Positions 45,829-56,895 of a stretch of DNA of 64,000 bases are shown here, one piece after another. Within the stretch, counting starts at the first letter, position 1, and each line of letters starts with the position of its first letter. The DNA comes from Sphingomonas soli NBRC 100801 (GTDB taxonomy: Bacteria; Pseudomonadota; Alphaproteobacteria; Sphingomonadales; Sphingomonadaceae). The translations under genes were made by a program, and so were the position numbers. Location: positions 248,001 to 312,000 of the forward strand of contig NZ_BCTZ01000009.1 in assembly GCF_001591025.1 (NCBI RefSeq), in the 5' to 3' direction. The notes under the pieces are model-generated. The model was not told the origin of the DNA and made no database searches. It saw nothing but the letters and a program-made list of their open reading frames with translations.

Positions 45829-45852
45829 CCCTCTCCCCTTCAGGGGAGAGGG
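45829..45852 (-). promoter_or_regulatory. Hairpin occluding the dnaJ ribosome binding site
   Basis: On the minus strand the dnaJ leader reads CCCTCTCCCC-TGAA-GGGGAGAGGG, then CTTTTCAA and the ATG. This is a perfect 10-bp stem with a 4-nt loop in which the only good Shine-Dalgarno (GGGGAGAGGG) is fully paired. It could act as a translational block or RNA thermometer-like element. Alternatively it is just one arm of an intergenic repeat. Confidence 0.5.
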
Positions 45853-45902
45853 TTGGGAGAGGGGCAGTACGCCAATAACAATCGACATCGCTCGCCTCTT
45901 CC

Positions 45903-45955
45903 CAGCCCCCTCTCCCCGGCCCTCTCCCCGCAAGCGGAGAGAGGGAGGGAGGTTA
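45903..45955. repeat. CCCTCTCCCC-type intergenic repeat after dnaK
   Basis: Two CCCTCTCCCCG tracts, the second pairing with GCGGAGAGAGGG (11 of 12 bases) around a 2-nt loop, then a GAGGGAGG run just before the dnaK stop. Together with 45829-45852 it forms a second repeat type that fills the dnaK-dnaJ gap. It may terminate or stabilise the dnaK transcript. Confidence 0.6.
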
Positions 45956-45957
45956 AG

Positions 45958-47862
<1,905 letters not shown>

Positions 47863-47949
47863 GGTCCCTCGTTGGCCCCTAATAAAATCAAAAGCTTGGC
47901 TACCCGCGCCCCTTTCAAGCGGCGACGCAGACACCCGTTACGCCAAGCG

Positions 47950-47977
47950 ATATAGGTGCGCTTGCGCTTGCCGCAAG
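47950..47977 (-). promoter_or_regulatory. Candidate sigma-32 (RpoH) promoter of dnaK
   Basis: Minus strand CTTG, 17 nt, CCTATAT: an exact match to the alphaproteobacterial heat-shock consensus CTTG-N17-CYTATNT. The -10 end is 88 bp before the dnaK ATG, leaving a leader of about 80 nt. No CIRCE (HrcA) inverted repeat is visible in this region. Confidence 0.72.
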
Positions 47978-48022
47978 TCGGGCGAGTTTCTAGGGCAATT
48001 CCCGAATTGGGAGACTATGGTG

Positions 48023-48457
48023 ATGCGTGCATTTCTGGGGATCGTTTCGCTGGCGGTACTTTCCGCCTGCCAGCAGCCGGCGGAGCTGAAGGCCGATCAG
48101 GCCTGGGTGCGCCTTCCCGCGGCCGAGGGCCGCCCCGGCGCGGCCTATTTCACCGTCCATGGCGGCGACCAGAGTGACACGTTGCTGAGCGTCACCACCC
48201 CCGCCGCGCTCCGCACCGAATTGCATGAAAGCATGAAAGGCGAGCACGGCATGATGGCGATGAAGCCGATCACCGACGTGGCGATCCCCGCGCGCGGAAG
48301 CCTCGCCTTCGCGCCCGGCGGCAAGCATGTGATGCTGTTCGACCTCGGCCCGCGCGTCGCGGCGGGCCAGCGCATCCCGCTCAAGCTCAGCTTCGCCGGC
48401 GGCAAGACGCTGGAGGTTGAGGCCATGGTGGTCGGCGCGGGCGACGCGGCGCCCTAA
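48023..48457 (+). CDS. Copper chaperone PCu(A)C-like lipoprotein
   Basis: About 144 residues with a lipoprotein signal (MRAFLGIVSLAVLSAC, Cys lipobox). The domain shows the copper-binding Met/His arrangement (TELHESMKGEHGMMAMKPI and GGKHVMLFDL). Such proteins deliver Cu(I) to cytochrome oxidase in the periplasm. ATG 48023 has GGGAG 9 nt upstream. It overlaps the convergent S41 peptidase gene by 4 nt. Confidence 0.88.
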   Translation: MRAFLGIVSLAVLSACQQPAELKADQAWVRLPAAEGRPGAAYFTVHGGDQSDTLLSVTTPAALRTELHESMKGEHGMMAMKPITDVAIPARGSLAFAPGGKHVMLFDLGPRVAAGQRIPLKLSFAGGKTLEVEAMVVGAGDAAP

Positions 48458-49869
48458 AGACCCGCGACCCAGGCCTTGATCGCGTCGGTCTCATCCATCG
48501 CGCCGGGATAGATGCGTTCCGGCACATAGGGGCCGAAATCGCCCAGCCCCACCGCCACCTTCTGCAACGTCGAGAAGGTGCGCAGCCCCGAGGGCAGGGT
48601 GATTTCGCGAACCTCCATGTAGCGGGTCGCCATGTCGGTCGCCTCGCCCACGTGCAGCGCGCCCATCCGGCGCAGCAGATTGGTGAAGATCAGGCATGAG
48701 CTGAAGCACGCCCGGTCGGTGAGCACGACAAGCCGCCCGCGCATCGCGCTGGCCGGAAGCCTGACGGGAGGCTTCTGCACCGCCGCTGCAGTGTTGCGTG
48801 CGCATGCCGGCAGCGCGGGCGCGAAGCCGCGCTTCTCGGCCAGCGCCTTTTCCATATCGTCTTTCACCGCGGCCCAGCTCGTATCCCGCGCCGTCAGCAG
48901 CTCGAGCGTCTGCAAATTGTCCGGGCTCGCCCGCCAGAACGCGCCGCTACAGGCCGGGACGCTGCTGCCCGCCGCGGCGATGCGCGCCTTGCCCGCGAGC
49001 AGCTCGGCGATTTCGCTGCCATAGGCCGAATTGCCGCCGCCATTGCCGCGCAGGTCGATCACCACCATCGCCGCCGCCCGCAGCGCATCGCGCTGGGCGC
49101 GCACCGCCTCCACCACGTCCGCAGCGCTGGCGTTCATCGTCTGCAGTGCGATCCAATAGCCGCCGGTGAAGGCGCTGACGCCCATCCCCGCCTGCGCCGG
49201 CCGCAATGCCGAGACCATCACGGGCTGCAACTGGGCCTGGGCGATGGCGCGCCATTTCAGCGTGAGCGTGACCTCGCCGGTCGCCGTGGCGAACACGCAC
49301 GTCCCGGGCCGCTCGATAAACGGATTGCCGTCATCGAGCAGCAGCGTTGGCGCGCGACGCGCCATATCGGCCTCGATCGCGGGATTGCCTCCGAACCGGC
49401 CGATCCGGCCGCGCGCCCAGCCATCCGCGTCATGGCCATCGCACGACAGCAGCCGCGCGCCCTCCAGCGCCGGCTCGCCGTCCGCCGCCTGCTGCGCCCC
49501 GACCACCCATTGGCCGCCGCGCCGCACGATCGCCAGCCCCGCCCAGCGCCGGCGGACCCAGCCGATATCGGTTGCGTTCGACCAGATATGGCCATCGCGG
49601 AAATCGGTGGCGAGGCCCTGCATCAGCGCCGCATAGCCGCCATAGCTCTCGACCCTGGGCAGGCGCTCTGCGACATGCGCGCGGGCCTGTGCCAGCCTCG
49701 ACTGGAATTCCTTGTCGCCAAGCTCGGGTGCGGCGCCGGGGTGATGCTCGGCGATCAGCGCCAGCGCGGCCTGCGCATCGGTCCGCGCCAGCATCTGCCA
49801 GCCATTGGCGTCCTGCGCAGCAGCCGGCACCGCGATCAGGCACAGGAACACCCACAGCAATTTCCGCAT
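48454..49869 (-). CDS. S41 family peptidase, secreted
   Basis: A 471-residue protein with a cleavable signal peptide (MRKLLWVFLCLIAVPAAAQD). The C-terminal S41 core includes VVIDLRGNGGGNSAYGSEIA and VVLTDRACFSSCLIFTNLL, where the Ser after Cys is the likely nucleophile, followed by HVGEATDMATRYMEV. The N-terminal part (HPGAAPELGDKEFQSRLAQA) has no PDZ signature I can see. It probably cleaves unfolded or tail-marked proteins in the periplasm. AGGGAGGGG precedes the ATG. Confidence 0.82.
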   Translation of the reverse strand: MRKLLWVFLCLIAVPAAAQDANGWQMLARTDAQAALALIAEHHPGAAPELGDKEFQSRLAQARAHVAERLPRVESYGGYAALMQGLATDFRDGHIWSNATDIGWVRRRWAGLAIVRRGGQWVVGAQQAADGEPALEGARLLSCDGHDADGWARGRIGRFGGNPAIEADMARRAPTLLLDDGNPFIERPGTCVFATATGEVTLTLKWRAIAQAQLQPVMVSALRPAQAGMGVSAFTGGYWIALQTMNASAADVVEAVRAQRDALRAAAMVVIDLRGNGGGNSAYGSEIAELLAGKARIAAAGSSVPACSGAFWRASPDNLQTLELLTARDTSWAAVKDDMEKALAEKRGFAPALPACARNTAAAVQKPPVRLPASAMRGRLVVLTDRACFSSCLIFTNLLRRMGALHVGEATDMATRYMEVREITLPSGLRTFSTLQKVAVGLGDFGPYVPERIYPGAMDETDAIKAWVAGL

Positions 49870-49979
49870 CGAACCCCTCCCTTTTGCGCGCTCCACTAGG
49901 CGCGTTTGAGCATACCGCAAGATCGCTGGCGACGAAGATGCGACCGAGCTATGCTTCCTTGATCCGGAGGCCCGATCCC

Positions 49980-50507
49980 ATGACCGTTCCGCTCGACATT
50001 TTCCGTTCCTCCACCTGGGGCTGGCTGCGCGGCACGCTGGCGGGATGGGGCACGATCCTGCTGATCGGCATCGGCCTGTTCGCCACCCTTTATTTCCGCG
50101 CGCAGGGGACGTTGACCGGCAGCGCGTGGATCGCGCCGGTCGCGCTCGCGGCGGGCCTGGCCATTGTGCTGGCCAAATGGATCGCGAACCTTGCCGTCAC
50201 CTATGAAGTCACGCCGGACCGGCTGATCCTCCACAAGGGCATATTGGTGAAGTCGATCGACGAGATCGAGCTTTACCGGGTGAAGGATGTCCGCATCGAT
50301 TTCACCATCATCAATCAGATGGCCGATATCGGCACGATCACGATCACCTCGTCGGACGAAACCACGCGCGAGGCCCCGCTGGTGATCCCGCACATCGAAC
50401 GCGCCCGCGCCCGACGCGAGAAACTACGCGAGCTGGTCAATGCGGCACGGTTGTCGCGCGGGGTGCGCGAGATCGACATGGTGCACGAGGATTTCGGGCA
50501 GAACTGA
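49980..50507 (+). CDS. Membrane protein with bacterial PH domain (bPH2)
   Basis: A 175-residue protein. Two transmembrane helices (WGTILLIGIGLFATLYF; IAPVALAAGLAIVLAKWIA) are followed by the bPH2 core YEVTPDRLILHKGILVKSID, ELYRVKDVRIDF and GTITITSSDETTREAPLVI. Function unknown for the domain. ATG 49980 has GGAGG nine bases upstream. It ends 3 nt before the vgr-related gene, so both may be cotranscribed. Confidence 0.85.
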   Translation: MTVPLDIFRSSTWGWLRGTLAGWGTILLIGIGLFATLYFRAQGTLTGSAWIAPVALAAGLAIVLAKWIANLAVTYEVTPDRLILHKGILVKSIDEIELYRVKDVRIDFTIINQMADIGTITITSSDETTREAPLVIPHIERARARREKLRELVNAARLSRGVREIDMVHEDFGQN

Positions 50508-50510
50508 ACC

Positions 50511-50969
50511 GTGTCGCGCGCGCTGACCGAGGGAGAGATACGCCTCGCCCGATCCATGTTCGGCGACGCGCTGGATTATGCGAAGGTTCGGATCGCGAAC
50601 CGGAAATGGGCTTTCTTCCAGCCCGCCCGGACCACGATGGCCCCGCGCGGCACGATCCATTTTCATCCGAAGGGCGGCCTCTATGCCGAGGATTTCTCGA
50701 CCGCGCCGATCCATCTGCAGGGGCTCTTCATCCACGAGATGGTGCATATCTGGCAGCACCAGCAGGGCATGTTCCTGCCGCTCCGCCGCCACCCCTTTTG
50801 CCGCTACGATTATGCGATCAAGCCGGGCCAGCCTTTCGAACGCTATGGCATCGAGCAACAAGCGATGCTGGTCCAGCATCTGTTCCTGATCCGGGCTGGC
50901 GTTGGCGTCGCGGGCGCACCGCCAATCGAGCAGTATGAGAGCATTCTCCCTTTCGTCGGCGTCCGCTGA
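50511..50969 (+). CDS. Vgr-related protein with HEXXH metal motif
   Basis: A 152-residue protein starting at GTG. It contains a zinc-protease-like HEMVHIWQHQQG (residues about 75-86) and is similar to short proteins annotated as vgr-related in sphingomonads. A second His/Glu ligand set is not obvious. A truncated copy of its last 75 codons lies at 51784-52011 in the same orientation. Substrate unknown. Confidence 0.72.
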   Translation: MSRALTEGEIRLARSMFGDALDYAKVRIANRKWAFFQPARTTMAPRGTIHFHPKGGLYAEDFSTAPIHLQGLFIHEMVHIWQHQQGMFLPLRRHPFCRYDYAIKPGQPFERYGIEQQAMLVQHLFLIRAGVGVAGAPPIEQYESILPFVGVR

Positions 50970-51037
50970 TGTGTCGCTAGCTGCCCGTCCGCTTCTGGCG
51001 CCCGTTAGGCTCAGCCTGAACGGCGGGAATGGATGGG

Positions 51038-51613
51038 TTACTTACCGTCCGCTTCGAGAGGCGGAAGGTGAAAAGCGGCGTTCCTTCGACGGCTCCACGC
51101 CGTATGGACTATCAGGATAAGACCGCCAACTGCGCCAGAGGCATAACTCGCCATGTGGGCCCAAGCGTCTGCCGAAAACGCGACATGCTTGGCCGGTGGA
51201 ATGACCTCGCTCCAGCCTCCCGGCACCGCCGCAACGTCCGTTGCCACTAAAGCTGCACCCAAAAGCCCGGCGAGTAAGGCAAGCGCGCCGCTCGTAAGCA
51301 TCAATGCAATTATTGGACGGCGCAGTTCGGTAAGCGTGAGGCGTGGTGCCCGCCCTGCCCTAGCAGCAACAGCAAGGCCGATGCCCAACGGTAGCCCAAC
51401 CCACCAGGTCGCGATTATACCCCAGCCTAATGCCAGCAGGAAAGGTGAGTCAGTGGGGAACACCGGCGGATGCGCAATGGTGAAATACTCGACACACACA
51501 TGCGCTGTGACCTGATCGTGTAAGACCCCGTAAGTGATGGCCGCGAAGGTTGCGAAAGCTACTATTCGGGCCGTTTCGAAGCCGCGCGCTTCCGGGTTTG
51601 GGCTGTCTTTCAT
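51038..51613 (-). CDS. Conserved hypothetical membrane protein
   Basis: A 191-residue protein with about four or five transmembrane helices (VAFATFAAITYGVL; LLALGWGIIATWWVGLPLGI; IALMLTSGALALLAGLLGAA). Its signature loop HDQVTAHVCVEYFTIAHPPV recurs in proteins from unrelated bacteria, but I know no function. It is lower in GC and uses less GC-rich codons than its neighbours, and lies between the intact and truncated vgr-related copies, which suggests insertion. Confidence 0.7.
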   Translation of the reverse strand: MKDSPNPEARGFETARIVAFATFAAITYGVLHDQVTAHVCVEYFTIAHPPVFPTDSPFLLALGWGIIATWWVGLPLGIGLAVAARAGRAPRLTLTELRRPIIALMLTSGALALLAGLLGAALVATDVAAVPGGWSEVIPPAKHVAFSADAWAHMASYASGAVGGLILIVHTAWSRRRNAAFHLPPLEADGK

Positions 51614-51783
51614 CCGCTGACTGTAGTCCCTAGCTCGCCATATGGCGATGAATGCTTTCAGGGATACGTTCGCTACGACTCAATGTCTGCGTCGGATCGA
51701 AGGCGGCCAGACTGCTTTTCTTTTCCAAAGCAGCCAGAAGCACACATTTCTGCGGTGACTTGTTGCAATCACGCGAACAGATT

Positions 51784-52011
51784 GTGCATATCTGGCAGCA
51801 CCAGCAGGGCATGTTCCTGCCGCTTCGCCGCCACCCCTTTTGCCGCTACGATTATGCGATCAAGCCGGGCCAGCCCTTCGAGCGCTATGGCATCGAGCAA
51901 CAGGCGATGCTGGTCCAGCATCTGTTCCTGATCCGCGCGGGCGTCAGCATTCCGGGCGCGCCGTCACGGGAGCAGGTTGAGAGCATCCTGCCGTTCCGGG
52001 GCGGGGATTGA
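51784..52011 (+). pseudogene. Truncated duplicate of the vgr-related gene
   Basis: Positions 51784-52011 match 50742-50969 at a constant offset of 1042 bp without gaps. The first 160 bases differ at only four positions, all silent; the last 60 are more divergent. The copy lacks the first 77 codons, so HEMVH loses its His and Glu (reads EQIVH). The 170 bp before it (51614-51783) are lower in GC and match nothing else here. Confidence 0.82.
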
Positions 52012-52102
52012 GCGCGGCTCCCGCCCGCAACCTGGCACGCGGCTGACCAGACGAACCCCCGTTTCGACGTGCGCGTCACCCCGGCCTCGTGCCCCTCCCC
52101 CG

Positions 52103-53656
52103 CTATTCCGGTGCCTGGTCTGAGACCTTGCCCGGCGGGGGACCGCGACGGGGCGGCTCGGGCGCGGTGAAATCGCTGTTGCGCAGGGGCGCGGCGGGGC
52201 GATCGATCTGCGGGGACGGCGCCGGGGTCCAGTCGAGTTTGGCTGGCCGCCGCTCGGGCGGCGCGGGCCGGGGTTGCACAGCGGGCGCAGGAGGCGCGAC
52301 CGGAGCCGGGCGAACCTGCACGGGCTGCGGCGCAGGCGGAGCGACCGGGGTCGGGCGGATCTGAACCGGCTGGGGCGCCGGACTCACCGGCTGCAAGCGC
52401 GGCGGACGCCCCTCGCCCCGATCGGGACGGTAGGGACGCTCGACGACTGGCGGCGCGGGAGGGGCCGGCGTCGGGCGCACCACCGGCTGCGGCGTGGGTG
52501 CAACCGGCTGGACGCGCGGGGGGCGGTTTTCGCTCCGATCAGGACGGGGAGGCGCGGGCATAGTCGCGGGAGCCGAGGGCTGAACTGGAGGCGGGGGCGG
52601 TGTCTCGACTCCGGATGCGGGCCGAGGGGGCCTTGCGGGGCGCGCCTGTGGGACGGACGGGCGCGCGGGCGGCACATTTGCCGCCGGGGGCGCGGGCCGA
52701 CGATCGTTCAGTGCAGGGCGTCCGGGGCGATCGTCGCGCGCCGGTGCTGCGGGCCGCCCGCCCGGTACCATCGGCTCCATCAGCGCCGGATCGAATGCGC
52801 CCGGCGCGCGATCCGGGCGGCGCGGCGGCTGCTCGCCCCGCGGGTGCGGCGGCGGCGTACCTGCATTCGGCCTGGGCTGCGGACGATAGCCAGGTGCACC
52901 GGGGCGGCGCGGAGCGACGCCCGCCGGCGGTGCGCCACGGAGATCGTCGCGGCGCCAGCGATCGAAATCGCGCGCCTCCCCGATCCGCCGGACACGCTCA
53001 TTTTCCAGCCGCCGCCTGCGATCCTTCCCTTCGGCACTGTTGCGATAGACGCGCCATGCCGAATGGCGGGCGTGCCCCAGATCCCATTGCCCCAGGAACG
53101 ACAGGATCGGCCCGCTCATCTCGACCCACAGATAGGGATCGATGCCGTAGCGCTCGCGCTCCATCGCGCGCTTGATCAAACGGGCGCGTGCGAACAGGAT
53201 CTGGCCGCGCGCGGGCCGCTTACCCCATTGGGCGCGCGGCACAACCCCGCCGTCAGGGCCATAGAGCATCGCCAGCTTCGTGCCGGTAAAGCCAAAGCTC
53301 GCCCCCGGCTCGACGACAAGGAACGGGCTCTGCGCGCCCGGTGCGAAATAATAGCTGCGGATGCCGCCCTGTTCCCCGGCATCCTCCACCATGATCTGGT
53401 GCCCGTCGGCGGTTTGCCAGGCCCATGGCTCCAGTCCCTCATACGGGAAGCTATAATCGGGCGGGGCGTCGCCGATCGCTTCCCACAATGCGTCGGCCCG
53501 ATCGATCCACGAATAATCGCTAAGCTTGGCCACCGGCCCTCGAACCGCTGTCTTCTTCGCGCGCTGCGGTACGGCTTCGGCGGGCATGGCGGTGATTGCG
53601 GAAAGTCCCAGAACTGCGGCCATCGCCGCCACCCTGATCGATCGATCCTGCGTCAT
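52103..53656 (-). CDS. Secreted proline-rich hypothetical protein
   Basis: A 517-residue protein with a signal peptide ([20 protein letters not shown], then MPAEA). A folded region of about residues 35-210 ([41 protein letters not shown]) is followed by over 250 residues very rich in Pro, Arg and Ala, with repeats such as [20 protein letters not shown]. The start at 53656 has GGGGAG and GAGG upstream. No known family recognised. It may span or bind the cell wall or outer membrane. Confidence 0.7.
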   Translation of the reverse strand: MTQDRSIRVAAMAAVLGLSAITAMPAEAVPQRAKKTAVRGPVAKLSDYSWIDRADALWEAIGDAPPDYSFPYEGLEPWAWQTADGHQIMVEDAGEQGGIRSYYFAPGAQSPFLVVEPGASFGFTGTKLAMLYGPDGGVVPRAQWGKRPARGQILFARARLIKRAMERERYGIDPYLWVEMSGPILSFLGQWDLGHARHSAWRVYRNSAEGKDRRRRLENERVRRIGEARDFDRWRRDDLRGAPPAGVAPRRPGAPGYRPQPRPNAGTPPPHPRGEQPPRRPDRAPGAFDPALMEPMVPGGRPAAPARDDRPGRPALNDRRPAPPAANVPPARPSVPQARPARPPRPASGVETPPPPPVQPSAPATMPAPPRPDRSENRPPRVQPVAPTPQPVVRPTPAPPAPPVVERPYRPDRGEGRPPRLQPVSPAPQPVQIRPTPVAPPAPQPVQVRPAPVAPPAPAVQPRPAPPERRPAKLDWTPAPSPQIDRPAAPLRNSDFTAPEPPRRGPPPGKVSDQAPE

Positions 53657-53801
53657 CTTTGCCTCACTCCCCTGCAATTCGTCACGCCATACATCTTGCG
53701 CCGCCGCTGAACGGGGAATGACTACGCGCCGCCCTTGCCTATATTGCACGAGCGAAGGCATAAGCGCCGCTCTTCAATCCCCAACAGAAAGCCCCGATCC
53801 C

Positions 53802-55799
53802 GTGTCCGAGATGTTCCGCATTACGCTGCCCGACGGTTCCGTCCGCGAGGTAGCCCCGGGGACTACCCCGGCGGACATCGCTGCGGCGATCGGTCCGGGC
53901 CTTGCCAAAGCGGCGATTGCAGCCCGCGTTGATGGCGAGCTGCGCGACATTGGCCGCCCGTTCGAAGGCGATAGCCAGCTGGCGCTCATCACCAACAAGA
54001 ACGAAGCCGACGCGCTGGAACTGGCGCGCCACGATTTCGCGCATATCCTCGCCGAAGCGGTGCAGGCTTTGTGGCCGGGCACGCAGATCACCTTTGGTCC
54101 GGCGACCGATGATGGTTTTTACTATGACGTGATGGCCCCGGCCAATCGCGATCCCTTCTCGATGGACGATCTGCCGGCCATCGAAGAAAAGATGCGCGAG
54201 ATCATTCGCGCCGATAAGCCGCTGCGCCGCGAAGTCTGGACGCGCGAAGCATTGATCGAAAAGTGGACCGCCGATGGCGAGAAGTTCAAGGCCGAATGGG
54301 CCGCCGAGCTTCCCGAGAATGAAGAGCTGACGGTCTATTGGTCGGGCAGCGACTGGCTCGACATGTGCCGTGGCCCGCACCTTGCCTCGACCGGCAAGCT
54401 CGATCCGCAGGCGTTCAAGCTGATGCGCGTGGCGGGTGCCTATTGGCGCGGCGATCAGAAGAATGCGCAGCTGACGCGCATCTATGGCACCGGCTGGCTC
54501 AACAAGAAGCAGCTCGACGAGCATCTCTTCAAGCTCGAGGAAGCCGCCAAGCGCGACCACCGTAAGCTGGGCGCGGAGATGGACCTGTTCCACCTCCAGC
54601 AGGAAGCGCATGGCAGCGTCTTCTGGCACCCCAAGGGCTATATGATCTGGCGCGAGCTGGAGGCCTATATGCGCCGCGCGATCGACGGCGCGGGGTATAA
54701 GGAAGTGAAGACCCCGCAGGTGATGGACGCCCGCCAGTGGGAGCAATCCGGCCATTGGGGCAAGTATCGCGAGAACATGTTCGTCATCCCCGACGAAGTG
54801 CCGAACGTCGACGACGAAGGCCCGATCGTGTCGGACGCGGCCGAGTGGATGGCGCTCAAGCCGATGAACTGCCCGGCGCACGTCCTGATCTTCCGCCAGG
54901 GGATCAAGTCGTATCGCGATCTTCCCTTGCGCTTCTACGAGAATGGCTGCTGCCACCGCAACGAGCCGCATGGCGCGCTGCACGGGCTGATGCGCGTGCG
55001 CCAGTTCACGCAGGACGACGCCCACATCTTCTGCCGCGAGGACCAGATCGTCGACGAGGTCCGCGCCTTCTGCGCGCTCGCGGACCGGGTCTATCGGGCG
55101 TTCGGCTTCACTTACTCGATCAAGCTCGCGCTGCGCCCCGAAAAGCGGTTCGGGACCGAGGAGATGTGGGACCAGGCCGAGAACGAGCTGCGCAACGCCG
55201 TGGCTGCGGCCGGGCTCAACACGCCCGAATATGGCTGGGAAGAGCTGCCCGGCGAAGGTGCCTTCTACGCGCCCAAGCTCGAATGGCACCTGACCGACGC
55301 GATCGGGCGGACGTGGCAGGTCGGCACGATCCAGTCGGATCGCGTGCTGCCCGAGCGTCTCGACGCCAGCTATGTCGGCGAAGATGGCGAGCGCCACCGC
55401 CCCGTAATGCTGCATCGAGCCATCTTTGGCAGCTATGAGCGCTTCATCGGCATCCTGATTGAACATTTCGCAGGCAAGCTCCCCACCTGGCTCGCCCCGG
55501 TGCAGGCGGTGGTAGCGACGATCGTGTCGGATGCGGATGATTATGCCCGCGAGGTGGTGGCCAAGCTCAGGGCGGCGGGCGTCCGCGTGGAGAGCGACCT
55601 GCGCAACGAGAAGATCAACTACAAGGTGCGTGAGCACAGCCTGGCCAAGGTTCCGTACCTGCTCGTCGTCGGCAAGCGCGAGGCGGACGAAGGCACGGTG
55701 GCGGTGCGCACGCTGGGTTCGCAGGGCCAGGAGTTGCTGAGCCTCGATTCCGTGATCGAGCGGCTGGTGACCGAAGCCACCGCACCCGATCTCAGGTGA
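53802..55799 (+). CDS. thrS: Threonyl-tRNA synthetase
   Basis: Charges tRNA-Thr. About 665 residues, with an N-terminal TGS domain ([20 protein letters not shown]), editing domain ([20 protein letters not shown]), class II core with motif 2 ([27 protein letters not shown] region) and zinc Cys/His ([13 protein letters not shown]), and an anticodon domain. The start is GTG 53802 or ATG 53811; neither has a strong ribosome binding site. Heads thrS-GNAT-infC. Confidence 0.96.
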   Translation: MSEMFRITLPDGSVREVAPGTTPADIAAAIGPGLAKAAIAARVDGELRDIGRPFEGDSQLALITNKNEADALELARHDFAHILAEAVQALWPGTQITFGPATDDGFYYDVMAPANRDPFSMDDLPAIEEKMREIIRADKPLRREVWTREALIEKWTADGEKFKAEWAAELPENEELTVYWSGSDWLDMCRGPHLASTGKLDPQAFKLMRVAGAYWRGDQKNAQLTRIYGTGWLNKKQLDEHLFKLEEAAKRDHRKLGAEMDLFHLQQEAHGSVFWHPKGYMIWRELEAYMRRAIDGAGYKEVKTPQVMDARQWEQSGHWGKYRENMFVIPDEVPNVDDEGPIVSDAAEWMALKPMNCPAHVLIFRQGIKSYRDLPLRFYENGCCHRNEPHGALHGLMRVRQFTQDDAHIFCREDQIVDEVRAFCALADRVYRAFGFTYSIKLALRPEKRFGTEEMWDQAENELRNAVAAAGLNTPEYGWEELPGEGAFYAPKLEWHLTDAIGRTWQVGTIQSDRVLPERLDASYVGEDGERHRPVMLHRAIFGSYERFIGILIEHFAGKLPTWLAPVQAVVATIVSDADDYAREVVAKLRAAGVRVESDLRNEKINYKVREHSLAKVPYLLVVGKREADEGTVAVRTLGSQGQELLSLDSVIERLVTEATAPDLR

Positions 55800-56257
55800 G
55801 AATCCGGAACGGTACCCCCGCCGATGTGCCCCGCGCGCTGGAGATCTGGCGCGCGGCGGTCGATGCGACGCATGGCTTCCTGACCGAAGCGGACCGCGCC
55901 GAGATCGACACGATGGTGGCGGAGCAGTTCCTCCCCAACGTGGCGCTGTTCCTGGCAGAGGACGCCGCCGGGGTGCAGGGCTTCCTGGTCATGGACGGCG
56001 AGATGATCGACGCGCTGTTCGTCGATCCCGCCATGCACGGACGCGGCGTGGGCACGCTGCTGCTCAATCACGCGCTTTCGATCGCGCCGGGCGCGACTGT
56101 CGACGCAAGCGAACAGGCCGACAACGCCCTGCCCTTTTACCTTGCCCGTGGCTTCGAAATAATCGGGCGCAGCGAAACCGATCCGCAGGGCCGCCCCTAT
56201 CCGCTGATCCATCTTCGGCATGCACCGCGCGGTGCTGCTTTCAAATTGCGCGCCTAA
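55796..56257 (+). CDS. GNAT family N-acetyltransferase
   Basis: A 153-residue acetyltransferase. The acetyl-CoA-binding strand-loop is [20 protein letters not shown], and the C-terminal [20 protein letters not shown] is typical of the fold. Substrate unknown. It starts at GTG overlapping the thrS stop (GTGA), so translation is coupled. infC begins 40 bp later. Confidence 0.9.
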   Translation: MRIRNGTPADVPRALEIWRAAVDATHGFLTEADRAEIDTMVAEQFLPNVALFLAEDAAGVQGFLVMDGEMIDALFVDPAMHGRGVGTLLLNHALSIAPGATVDASEQADNALPFYLARGFEIIGRSETDPQGRPYPLIHLRHAPRGAAFKLRA

Positions 56258-56297
56258 TGACTATATCGCGCACAGGAATCACCTAGGAGCAAATCTT

Positions 56298-56843
56298 ATA
56301 CGTCCTCCCATGACCCGGCGCCCCCTGGCGCCACCGCCGATGAATGGTCCGCGGTTCAACGAATTCATCCAGTCGCCCAAGGTCCGCGTGATTGATCATG
56401 AGGGCGAAAATCTCGGCGTGATGTACACGCGCGAGGCGATTGCGCAGGCGCAGGAAGTTGGGCTCGACCTTGTCGAAGTGTCGCCGAACGCCGATCCGCC
56501 CGTCGCCAAGTTCCTCGACGTAGGCAAGTTCAAGTACGAGGCCCAGAAAAAGGCGAACCTCGCCCGCAAGAGCCAGAAGACGCAGGAGATCAAGGAGATC
56601 AAAATGCGTCCGAACATCGACGATCATGATTATGAGACGAAGATGAAGGCCGTGCACAAGTTCATCGGCGAAGGCGACAAGGTGAAGATCACCCTGCGCT
56701 TCCGCGGCCGCGAGCTGAGCCATGGCCAGCTCGGCATGGCGCTGCTCAAGCGCGTGCAGGACGACACCGCCGAGGACGCCAAGGTGGAGAGCTATCCGCG
56801 CATGGAAGGCCGCCAGATGCTGATGGTGCTCTCGCCCAAGTGA
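56298..56843 (+). CDS. infC: Translation initiation factor IF-3
   Basis: Binds the 30S subunit and checks start-codon selection. Signature blocks are [39 protein letters not shown] and [12 protein letters not shown]. The most plausible start is AUA 56298, eight bases after AGGAG (56285-56289). An in-frame ATG at 56310 has no ribosome binding site at the correct distance. A rare start fits the known autoregulation of infC (AUU in E. coli). 181 residues. Confidence 0.93.
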   Translation: MRPPMTRRPLAPPPMNGPRFNEFIQSPKVRVIDHEGENLGVMYTREAIAQAQEVGLDLVEVSPNADPPVAKFLDVGKFKYEAQKKANLARKSQKTQEIKEIKMRPNIDDHDYETKMKAVHKFIGEGDKVKITLRFRGRELSHGQLGMALLKRVQDDTAEDAKVESYPRMEGRQMLMVLSPK

Positions 56844-56867
56844 TCGCGCGACACCGCTGAACGATAG

Positions 56868-56895
56868 AAGGGCGGGGCTGCGGCTCCGCCCTTTT
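56868..56895 (+). terminator. Rho-independent terminator after infC
   Basis: AAGGGCGGGG/CTCCGCCCTT stem (9 of 10 pairs) with a 6-nt loop, followed by TT. It ends the thrS-GNAT-infC unit. Confidence 0.78.
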
